From Stenopsyche tienmushanensis (taxonomy: Eukaryota; Arthropoda; Insecta; Trichoptera; Stenopsychidae), in assembly GCA_008973525.1 (NCBI GenBank), contig WACJ01000125.1, positions 930,001-994,000 on the forward strand: DNA of 64,000 nt, read 5' to 3'. Below are positions 54,905 to 64,000 of the stretch, one piece after another. The position numbers were made by a program, and so were the translations under genes. The notes beneath the pieces were generated by a model. The model saw nothing but the letters and a program-made list of their open reading frames with translations, did no database searches and was not told the DNA's origin. Each line of letters begins with the position of its first letter. Positions within the stretch are counted from its first letter, which is position 1.

Positions 54905-55275
54905 ATCAGCAGAGTGCCCATCCACCGGTACTGTAGGGTTAACTCGATGTTTCAACGTAATGGTTTAAAGGGAAGAGCTGCGTCCTGGGGCAACTGATTG
55001 TCACCCCTGTTCCAGAACATGTCACTGGTGTAATTCAGGTAGACGTTTCTGCCTCTGGGAGACATTCACGTGATTGAGGTAAAGAGAATAAGCTTTTAGA
55101 CATGTTTAAGTTACGGTCCCAGAGTGCCTTCACGTTCCCGTGGCTCAAGTCACGGTCGATTGTTTTGCTAATGCCATAATCATTGCTGCTTATTAACGCT
55201 TCACTTGCATTTACTGTCGAGCTAAGTGAGCCATGGCTGGCTTTCACCACACGTGCCATCATTATCTAATACATA
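54905..55275. other. Candidate conserved non-coding element
   Basis: A balanced-composition stretch (GGGGCAACTGATTGTCACCC, CGTTCCCGTGGCTCAAGTCA, GAGCCATGGCTGGCTTTCAC) inside AT-rich DNA, single copy here, without a convincing reading frame. Confidence 0.35.
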
Positions 55276-55379
55276 TCTTGTCAGGGATGGCATCCTAAAA
55301 ATTGGGGAAGCACATTGAGATGTTTCTTAGGAGAATTAAAAGAATTGTTAAACTTTGTTCATATTCAATACTATGAATA

Positions 55380-55445
55380 TGGAAATTTGGAGACAGAGAC
55401 GGGTGTCTTGCGTCTAATCATACACTCATGCATCGATGGCAAAGT
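55380..55445 (+). repeat. Fragment related to the end of the 44446 element
   Basis: GGAAATTTGGAGACAGAGAC and GGGTGTCTTGCGTCTAATCA match the reversed right end of the piggyBac-like element at 44940-44998. Confidence 0.5.
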
Positions 55446-55956
55446 CGTGCAATAAAGGTACCCCTACACGTCTAAACATTCTCAATGTATTTTTATTTTT
55501 TCAAGTACCTTTTTCAAATTTATTTATTTCCAAGTTTTTTGATCCTTTGAAAATCACATGCCATCATAATAGAATTTAATGATACGAGTATATCAATGAC
55601 AAATTAAAGAAATATTAAAATGTTAAAGAAACTCGCAAATGTGCATATTTACTAATCAACAAAAAGTCATATTCCAAAAAATCTTTAAACCGTCATCGGA
55701 TCGTGGATAAGCTCTTTCAACAAAGAAAAGACGATTTAAGAGATTTGTAAATCGTCGTATTTAGAACCCTGTTAAAACATTCAAATGCAGTGCAGCGTTT
55801 TAAAAATGGAAGTGTATTTGTATCAAAAATATTCGTAAAAAAATTTATTTCTAATTTGTGTGGTTAGAGTGATGTTTGTAATTTTGAAGCTTTTGTAGTC
55901 AAAGCTGTTTTTAAATATCTAAATAACAATAAAATACGAATAATATCAACAGTGTA

Positions 55957-57120
55957 CAGTAGGATGGTCCTTATTTTTCGATTTTTAAAAAGATGAATTC
56001 GTGTTTTTTATTTAAAAAAAAGATTTTAGAAGTCAATGTTTCAGAAAAAAAACGTTGTATGGTCATTTAACTATTAATCTGGAATATTGATTCTGGTATG
56101 TTTATTAATCTTTTTTGAAGTAAAATAGCATGCAGAAAGACTCACTACTTTACTACAGTCAACCCTTCTCCCCTCCCCCCTTTCTTAATTATTTCCTGCG
56201 GGTACGTATTGAGATTGAGATTGATCAACTTATATGCTTTGCCTAACTTTTCGCCATCATATAATGGAAATTTTGTTAAAATCTATAGTGAGTCAATCAC
56301 TCGATCCGTCTAGTGCTTCTGATATCCAGTTCTTTAAAAGGTTTAAGAAGGACTGGGACAAAATTGATCAAAAAGATTATAAAACAGTAATTTATGATAT
56401 CACTTACTTAAAACTCATAGAAAATGTTACTACAGACAGTATTTCTTTTGCTCAAAAACAACTTCAAATTTATCAACCTTGAGATGACTATAAAGATTTA
56501 ATGAATCTTTCCGTCATTTACTTAGGAGGAATTTTTGAAAAAGGAGTTTCATTTAGGAAGCTGCTGGTCTTCATTGAGCTAAATGGATGGCTAAAGATGT
56601 GTTACTTGATTTTTTAAAATGATTTAAACATCAGTTTAAACTGACGAAAAAGGAAATAAATGTAATAAAATATATTTATCTTTTCACAGTCGTAATATAT
56701 ATAAAATACTGGTTTCAAGCCCCTGTGGGATATTCAGCACCAATAAACCACTTACAATTATTAAAAGACCTGATATTTTTTGAAAATATAGACCAAACAA
56801 CGGCCAAAGTTGCCATGATAAAAATACTGGACCATTTATGATACTTGTTGGAAGAGTTGGTGTCTGTTGCATATTTTGACGACGAACTTTCAGTTAATGA
56901 TAAGAAAAATATGGTATTAGAAAAAGCATTTAAATCGAACATATCACTGAAAAAAGCATAAAAGACGTTGTGACTAGCAACTCTTTACGATTTTTCCAGA
57001 TACTAGGTATCTCATCATATTTTTTGAATAAAGATGAAACTTGGAAAGATGACCCTGATTTTAATGTTGCAAATAAAATCGTTCATTCTATGTGGTTAGT
57101 GATTGACCATTACTTCGATT
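55957..57120 (+). mobile_element. Decayed element of an unclassified family (copy 3 of 3, best preserved)
   Basis: It begins ACAGTAGGATGGTCCTTATT, the end also seen reversed in the other two copies. A coding part at 56234-56482 reads SIVSQSLDPSSASDIQFFKR and FKKDWDKIDQKDYKTVIYDI. Further on come SAPINHLQLLKDLIFFENID, VAMIKILDHL, LLEELVSVAYFDDELSVNDK and KNMVLEKAFKSNISLKKA, with frame breaks. This looks like an old selfish element whose protein family I have seen in other invertebrates but cannot name. No catalytic motif is certain. Confidence 0.6.
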
Positions 57121-57124
57121 AATA

Positions 57125-58540
57125 AAGATCTTGACAAGAACTAGTATTTTCATTTCTCGACAAAAGAAACTTCGGTGGTTTAATCTGAAACCTGATAACT
57201 TTTGCAAATGCCGACCATCTTGGGGCGTTCTCGCGGGGCGGGAAGCAACCTGGGGGCTCTTTGGCTCGGAGACGCCCACCCGAAACATGAAAATATTTTG
57301 TCTACCAAATGCTATATTATACAAATCCACCAAATTTACTCGATGTAGGCCTGTAAGTTGCAAAATTGGGACATTCCAATAGGATTTAGCATCGTGATAT
57401 AAAGCCTGTGAAATTTTACTTTATAATAGTTCTTTTAATCAACAGATATAAATCGAATTTGGATTATTTTTGATATAAAAATGAAGGCTGCATTAAAATA
57501 ATGTCAATTATTGTTCAAGTATATCACTTGGTTGTTAATTAAGACAAATATTCAATGCTGTAACATCTTCAAGCAATATTTTGTGGTTTTGATTCATCTA
57601 GTTTTCAGGGAAGAATGGTTCCAGACGCACATAGGCCATTTTGAATGCGTCACATTGTGCTGATATTAAATTTTCCTATACGATTAAGCCTGAAGGATGT
57701 CTTTCAAATTATTCAACGATATGTAAAATTAAGGAATCGTTGAAGCAATCTACTTCTTGCCTCTAACGTCACAATTATTCATCCCCGTATAGCTGAAGTG
57801 CTTCACAAAGATCCGTCGCCATCTCGAGACAAGACACTCGTTGTTTTCGCACGCTGTCTACAATATCCATGTGTCATTAAGCAAACACCTTAATGCTTCA
57901 TAATACCCTTATTTGTTTGCTCCCCTTGTTTCATTACTCACTACTATTTGCATCCAGCAGACTATTGGGAAATATTTAAAATATTGTTTGACCGATTTGG
58001 ATATAACAAGTAACGACTCTTCACAACTATGAAGCTGAGGAAAATATGAAAATCTATTTAAAAAGTCATCATAATAAATTGGAAGCATAGGTGAAGTCAA
58101 TAGGCTGTAACTAATCGACGATTATCGAGATTTATACCCAAGAAAACTTATATTCAAATAAACAGAACATCATTGGTTTCAAAACATCAAACAAAAATAT
58201 AAATGATATGTTATATAAATGTAAAATTTATATTTGGTAAAAGAATCGTGGTCGCAATTTTCTCCCTGATAAAGAAACAATTCCTACAAGAGGTTGGGGT
58301 CTGTTGCTTTTGAAAAGACAGAGAGAGAGAGTTGGAGTCTTTCCGTCTAAAAATGTATAAATAAAAATATTGATCGAGATTAATCAAATTTTCATCGTCT
58401 TCAACTTAGTCGTTTTGGGTCTTCATCCAATCTGACGGTGAAGGGATCTGAAGTCATTTAACGACAAATAACTGCATGGGAATAAAGCGCGTAGAGGGAA
58501 AAAACGTATATTTCTTAATTCTATTATAGTAAAATTTATG
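57125..58540. other. Intergenic DNA
   Basis: A GC-rich patch at 57205-57290 and a mixed-composition stretch at 57730-57870 are single copy and unassigned. No gene supported. Confidence 0.4.
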
Positions 58541-58543
58541 AAT

Positions 58544-59345
58544 ACAGTAGACTCTCAATTATTCGGGGTAATGCTGGGAAAGATGGATACGAAAAACATA
58601 AAAACACGGATAATCCAAATCATCAAATTTCTACTTGGTTTCTTTGCTAATATATTGGATATTTTTGGTTGCAGTGCGATTCAATTTTGCTGGACGAAAA
58701 TGCTTTTTTGCGTGAATAGGTTGTTGAAAATGATATTATTAAATTTATAGCTTTACAGTTTAAAGATGGATATTCATCTTCCTCTGGTATCCAAAAATGT
58801 TTTGTGTCTAGATATCAGAGTGGCATCCGAAGACAACTCTATCCATTGTTATTTTTCTTTTCTCATAAGAGTTCAAGAAATGACATCCTCTACGAAGAGA
58901 CTTTTAATCAAAAGATTTATTTTATGAGGATCTTCATTTTCGGAGTAATAGTGATTAAATTTTAGTACCAATGCTAGCAATTAAAAATTCTTGCAAAAGT
59001 GGAAACATTTTTAAATCCTCCTTTTGTACCCGACACGCTCAAAGAACCAGCTTTTCTTTAAGTGCATCGACCGAAAAAAAAAGACTAAATATGTCGGCCA
59101 TATGTGTGAGTTTACTCATCCATTCATCGTTGAAAAAATGTTCTAGTAAGGCCGAGTTGGACCGTGGGACTGTTTTGAAGTAAATCATTTAGCTGAGTAT
59201 CATCACTCTTTTGCTCCACATATTTTAGATATATCATTTGCTTCATTCTCTTCAGGATGCATAGATCTGTTTCCATGCCAGGAAGAATTTTTCTCCATCA
59301 TCCAGAGATGTTTTATTCTATGTATAGCATCCAATATCTTTTTTT
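58544..59345 (-). mobile_element. hAT (ZBED5-like group) transposase relic beside a Tigger-like end
   Basis: On the minus strand, about 59160-58960 reads LLEHFFNDEWMSKLTHMADI, FSLFFSVDALKEKLVL and, after a frame shift, DLKMFPLLQEFLIASIGTK. This order (LSYLADIF, LNLSLQGK, EMFPLL blocks) is that of the ZBED5/SCAND3-like hAT group, as I recall it. At 58544, ACAGTAGACTCTCAATTATT resembles a Tigger/pogo end related to the sequences at 8386 and 38190. Many stops; inactive. Confidence 0.6.
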
Positions 59346-59349
59346 TCTC

Positions 59350-61505
59350 TAGAAATTGATCAAGTTGTCATCTTCCTCAGAAAGATTTTCCAAAAGAATG
59401 TGACGATAAAGACGTTTTATTGATACTTTAATGCCTTGATCCCTTATTTATAAAGATGTTGGACCTCTGGAATACATTTCTTTTTGAACCATTTATTCAA
59501 AAATCTACCTATCTATCCGTGCCTCTTTCTTGCTGTAATAATCAACAGGAAGATTTTTCATGGGGGTTTCTTTAAAATATTAGGTTTATTTGCTTTCTCA
59601 ATCACCAAAAGCTTAATTGTATGATTTTCTGATGTGTTTCCAGTCTCTTACTACCCTGGTTCCTTTTTCACAATCTTACACTTTTGATTTCTGCCTAGTG
59701 TAAGAAGTTTTCATAATCTTCCATCGCTTTTTTAAAAATCTGGTTAATAAATAAGATATGTGGTTAGGGGATGATATGAAGGTTGTAGTTCTGAATTATT
59801 TTTTCTTGCATAATTAAAAATTGTATTAATACTGAATGTGAGTAGTAAGGTTTTACACATGTCGGATATTTATTTTGAGCTCAGTCGTTTCACTGCGTCC
59901 ACAGTGCTTTAATCAAGCGAGTACTTGGTAGGCTTGAATTACATGAATTCTGCATTTGCAACGACCGTCAGCAATATCTAAATCTAAATTTAAGCACTAA
60001 ACAAACGAAATGATGTGTTCTGGGTATGTTTGTGCAATGCAGAGCCAAACATTAGAACTGCCGCCTCGAACCCGGATCCGGAAGACGCGAAACGGGAAGC
60101 TTTGGCACATTGCTGTTTGACTTCGCGGCTTTTAGTTGCTGAGCACACATTTCTCCACTTTTAACGAGTTCATAATGAAATATTTACAATGGAAAGTTTC
60201 GAAAGCGATGATCATGATGTTTTAGTGCGAATTAACATTTCAGCATGTGAAAAGTTAGTAAATAAAATTATCACAAAAACGCGATTCAAATTTTGCTCGC
60301 AAACATTCCGAGAATCTAGTAAAATTAATATTTACAAATATGAACATCAATTAAAGTATGGTTGATGATATTTATTTTAATGAAAAGTATATTTATCACT
60401 AGTTCAAGTGTTACCAATTTCATTACAATTATCCAATAATTGATTATAATAAGATTTTATTTAAAATACATGCATTAGCAATGAATTACAAAATTGGTGA
60501 GTTCGTCATATATTACGGGTACCCAGACAAAAGGGCATTTTTTTAACGCGTAACTTTGACGGTCAGTTGTGTTTCATCTATCGATCAGATTAGTAGACAA
60601 ACCAAGAAGTAGATCTACTAAAGTTATCGATGAGGATCGCACAGTTTTGGAAATTGAAGACTGCAGAAGAGACGAGAAATGGGATATTTACAACAATAAG
60701 CAACAGTATTATTTAATGGTCATAATTTATTAACAATTTGGAAAAAAAACGATTAGCTATAAAAAAAACTAGAACTTGATTTGATCATGAATGCATTTTA
60801 ATCGCCAAACTTTCCATTTTTAATACATTTATATACTTAGCAACTCCAACAGCCACTATGCAATTCATATATCACCTATCAACTTCCAATCACCCAAAGA
60901 ATAATCAAGTAATCCCAACTGTATATTACATATTTATTGGTTAGTTTAAAAACTTAACTTTTCAACCAGATTGGGCAATCCTCTTCAGATAAGTATTGGT
61001 GTTATACAGCCTATTTTTATAACTTTGTAGTATATCATATAGGTTTTGTTGAGATCTGAAGAAATTAGTCTATCGATTTCTTCCACAGAAACTATATTTT
61101 TGGATCTTCCAAAGGGTTTCCAATCAATTTCCTATCTTAATTCAATATAGACACTTATTTGCCGTTTTAAACACTGAATTTTGTTATATTTTTTTATAAA
61201 ATAAGTTAACTTCTATAGTAACAATCAATAGTCACGTACATACGCACACTAAGCGTAACGATCAATGACTAACTGATGCCATTTTCAATAACAATAAATT
61301 TTAATTTTTGCACGCCAAATGTTTTGATATTTACTATTATCCTTTATTTGAGGTCGCTGATAAGATTATAAGAAACAATATTAGGATTTCTAAGAAATTG
61401 ATTTGTGGATTGGTGGGAAACCGATTGAGTAGGAGTACAGTGGTGCTCGATGATTTTTAAATTTGAATAATGAAACACATTTTAAAAATCCTTAGCTTGC
61501 ACTTA
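59350..61505. other. Intergenic DNA with a GC-rich patch at 60060-60180
   Basis: The patch contains CCGCCTCGAACCCGGATCCG and GAAGACGCGAAACGGGAAGC and might be a conserved non-coding element. Nothing else recognised. Confidence 0.4.
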
Positions 61506-61510
61506 CTCTA

Positions 61511-61570
61511 TTGACGTACATATTTGTTTTTGTATTGACGTACATATTTGTTTTTGTATTGACGTACATG
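61511..61570 (+). repeat. 24-bp tandem repeat, about 2.5 copies
   Basis: Unit TTGACGTACATATTTGTTTT plus TGTA, repeated twice with a partial third copy (TTGACGTACATG). Each copy carries a TGACGT core. Confidence 0.85.
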
Positions 61571-61984
61571 TTTTTTTTGCAAAAATATTTGTGCTTTGAA
61601 GAATGTATACAAAGAGCGACTTACCGCAAATTTATGTAAAAATGAATGATGATGCAATTGATGGCATCATTTATATTCTAAGTATTTTATTTATCATTTT
61701 TTTTGTAATACTTATTTAGAAAATTTGTCTTTTAAGTGTTAATACCATAAAGTTCGCGTTGTTGACGAATGTAGGACTTTATTCTTTAACAAGACCTTTC
61801 TATTCATTCAAGATTTTTTGGCAAGGTTGTGAGTTGAAGCGCTGCAGTCCGCATATCGGTTCTTCAACTAGTTCTTTGAAATTAAAGCAATTTTTTTTTA
61901 TTTAGCCGAGTTGTAAAAAAATCACTTGTCGATAAGTCAAGAGTTCTTGGATGCATTTATTAATATTTTTTATTAATTAGAATT

Positions 61985-62270
61985 AGGCGCTATGTGGAGC
62001 GAGATCACCTGGGCTAGAGAGCCCTTGGACCATAGGCCACCCTATATGTATTTTTCAGAATCGATCGTTAAAGCCCAACTAGAGAATGAAGATGGTTTGA
62101 TGGCGATGAAAAGATGCTTGTCCAAGACCTTTATTGAACTCTAAGAGGGAACCCATATGAGACTACAGGCGCATTGGCAAGAAGAACGTATCTTCCTGTA
62201 GCCTAAGCTACCGTTTGATTCTTTGTTCTTCTTTTCTACTCAAGAAAACAGGGAGAAATTGCTGTTAATC
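61985..62270. repeat. Possible dispersed repeat, partner of 17040-17260
   Basis: The 62160-62260 part resembles 17150-17250 (G.GAGA...GCA..GGC..GAAGA.C..ATCTTCC.GT, then GTTTGATTCTTTGTTC-like sequence). Weak and old. Confidence 0.3.
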
Positions 62271-62284
62271 TAGGAAATTGCGCT

Positions 62285-62885
62285 TGCACAGATTAAAAGC
62301 GGCTTCACGCAGGGGTGTTATTTCCCGCGCGCTACACATGCATTTGAAAATTTCTATGTAAAAGTATAAAGCGTAATTCTGGTGTGATCTTACAATGTAC
62401 TTGTTTGATAAATCTTTATTTGCTCTGGAGGGCGCAAGAGAATAGGCAATAAAAAACTCAAAAAAAGCAAAGGGGATGAAATTAGTTTCTCTCGGTGTTG
62501 CGTTATCAGCTTAAACTAATAAAGCTGAGGCTCAGGTGAGCGATGATTGTAACTTTTAATTCGGTTATATATGAAGGCCGCGGCGCTCATAAGACATCCA
62601 CGCTATCACGTTCGCGGCAATAAAAGAGAAAAAAAGAAGAAATCCGTAAATGGCGAAAAGGAATTTATTGCGAGTGCTCTCCCGGCCCTCTCCCTTGGAT
62701 GAAATTACTCGAGATTAGCCCTGGAGGGGCATTTTTTGTCTTGTTTATTTAGTGAGGGCCGACGTGGAACGAATGGCTTGGCTTGTAAAACACCGCGCGA
62801 AAGAATGACGTGAATTTTTCACGGCAAAAATTTTCCAGGAGGATAGAAGAAAACGCGGTTCGGATGCGAAATTTCAATGAACCCG
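62285..62885. other. GC-rich island, candidate conserved regulatory element
   Basis: A 600-bp stretch of distinctly higher GC with no frame: GCGGCTTCACGCAGGGGTGT, ATTTCCCGCGCGCTAC, GAAGGCCGCGGCGCTCATAA, CACGCTATCACGTTCGCGGC, and TAGCCCTGGAGGGGCATTTT. Not repeated in the window and without transposon features. The style resembles deeply conserved non-coding DNA of Hymenoptera, as I recall it. Confidence 0.45.
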
Positions 62886-62889
62886 TTGC

Positions 62890-64000
62890 AATTGAATAGG
62901 AAATTAATCAAATTCTTGCAAAACCAGACAATACTATGTTTTAAATTGAAGAAAAACACTATATACAGAGACATCCATATATAACTCGATAACAACACAT
63001 CAACTTCCTATACAAATTCAATGAATTTTAGCATTTTTAAACAATGCTTGAAACTCATAGGGAACTTAAAAATTTATAACATATTAAAATATATGAAAAT
63101 ATCTCATATTTTGGCTGCTGAATTCTTATAAGATATTGTTCACTAATTTGAACGACAGAAAATAAATGCAAAAATCGTGAAGGTGTTACTCATTTCATAA
63201 ATTCATCTAGTTTAAGAACATTCGTATGGCATGAGATTTCATAAAAAAGTGGATGAAAACACAGCTTGAATGATCAAAGAATTGAAGTTAATATTAGAGT
63301 CACAAGCATTTTATAAAATATGCCTGATCCAAATCCCTAGTTTGAATAAGTGTAGTGTTGTTATTAGTCTGTGTCTGAATAATTAGTCATTCATACGCCC
63401 TTTTGACTCCATTGGGACTACAGCTACCAAACGGACATTGAGTCAAAATACAGATAGCTCCCTGTAGATCACGAATGATATGTTCTGGAAAAGTTCGCGA
63501 TAAGTGGGGGATTAACGGAGGAACATAGTTTCAAAAAATAAACTAATATATTTTGCTTGGACTGTCTTAAACGTTTAATACTTAAAATGTGTCGATAACT
63601 GCCAAATAATTCGTCATAAGCACGCTTTATTGCACTTATTCGTTCATAGTCTTCGATATTTTTTTAATAGTCCCATGCATTGATTGTAAAGAGAAAGACG
63701 TCAATTTTTTGAGACTTTATATGGCATTCCAATTTCTGCAGTTCTTCGTTGCTTAATGATTCGTCGTGTAAATTGAGCAAAGTTTGAACATCAACACTTT
63801 AGATGCCTTGGGAATTATGTAGTTTATAGACTAATCTGTTCGATCGTATTTTAAATACTATTTTTATAATTAATTTGAACATCAACAATTTCCCTGAGCA
63901 TTTATTTCCAAACCCCTTTAATACACGACTGAGTAATTAATTTTATGCTTTGTCGATGTTTCTGATAGCTTTTATAATATTAAATTGTCTCCATCGAATC
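62890..64000. other. Intergenic DNA, nothing recognised
   Basis: AT-rich to the end of the window. No gene or repeat assigned. Confidence 0.5.

Noticed and set aside
57131..57382. 83-residue plus-strand frame with a GC-rich patch
   Set aside because: Partly the tail of the unclassified element and partly unassigned DNA; no support for a real gene.
1..64000. CRISPR arrays, rRNA genes or bacterial operons
   Set aside because: No direct-repeat/spacer arrays, rRNA-like sequence or closely packed co-directional genes were seen; introns and animal transposons show eukaryotic nuclear DNA.

Overview
The window reads as AT-rich insect nuclear DNA: TATA boxes, GT-AG introns, AATAAA signals, no bacterial-style gene packing, and many decayed animal-type transposons (mariner, hAT, piggyBac, Tigger, Jockey and R1 non-LTR elements, a tRNA-derived SINE). 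A parasitoid-wasp or other hymenopteran source is my best guess. It rests on the secapin-like peptide tails and on GC-rich non-repeat islands of a kind familiar from hymenopteran intergenic DNA. This is inference and only moderately secure.

All convincing genes lie between about 5.8 and 47 kb, and every one encodes a protein with an N-terminal signal peptide. Three sets can be seen. (1) A dispersed array of small peptide precursors ends in a single-disulfide motif, C-x(9,11)-C-[KR], usually preceded by a hydrophobic I-[DN]-V-P-like stretch: 5781-6689, 22024-22248, 27533-27796, 31664-31888, 33785-34048, 36468-37042, 40931-41125 and 41896-42081 (minus). The tail resembles growth-blocking-peptide/ENF cytokines and secapins. 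A further secreted gene, 17772-18209, shares the unusual gene structure. (2) Two tandem paralogs (9796-10341 and 14320-15846) share a MFIP.YGSWNP N-terminus and a conserved promoter; the second carries a long acidic PSEDNNEND repeat tail. A 3' relic of a third copy may lie near 7.3 kb. (3) Two histidine-rich secreted paralogs on the minus strand (42700-43860 and 45921-47027) share HHHHPE and N-x-FFILP motifs.

The centre is a tandem duplication: unit 1 at about 18970-28849 and unit 2 at about 28860-35100. Each unit holds one gene A (22024 / 31664) and one gene B (27533 / 33785). A differs between units by 20 nucleotides, of which 19 are nonsynonymous, while its upstream DNA differs by about 3%. 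B differs by one silent change. One gene of a co-duplicated pair therefore looks diversified and the other preserved.

Most of the peptide genes also have a splice-donor sequence 1-2 nt after the stop codon (19 nt in the minus-strand gene), with plausible acceptors downstream, so an intron directly after the stop appears to be a shared family trait. In 36468-37042 a coding intron follows the peptide tail and joins it to a second cysteine-containing module.

From 1 to 5.7 kb and from 47 to 64 kb I find no supportable gene. These flanks hold transposon relics, three related copies of an unclassified element, and several GC-richer islands (49.8, 54.9, 60.1 and 62.3-62.9 kb) that may be conserved regulatory DNA.
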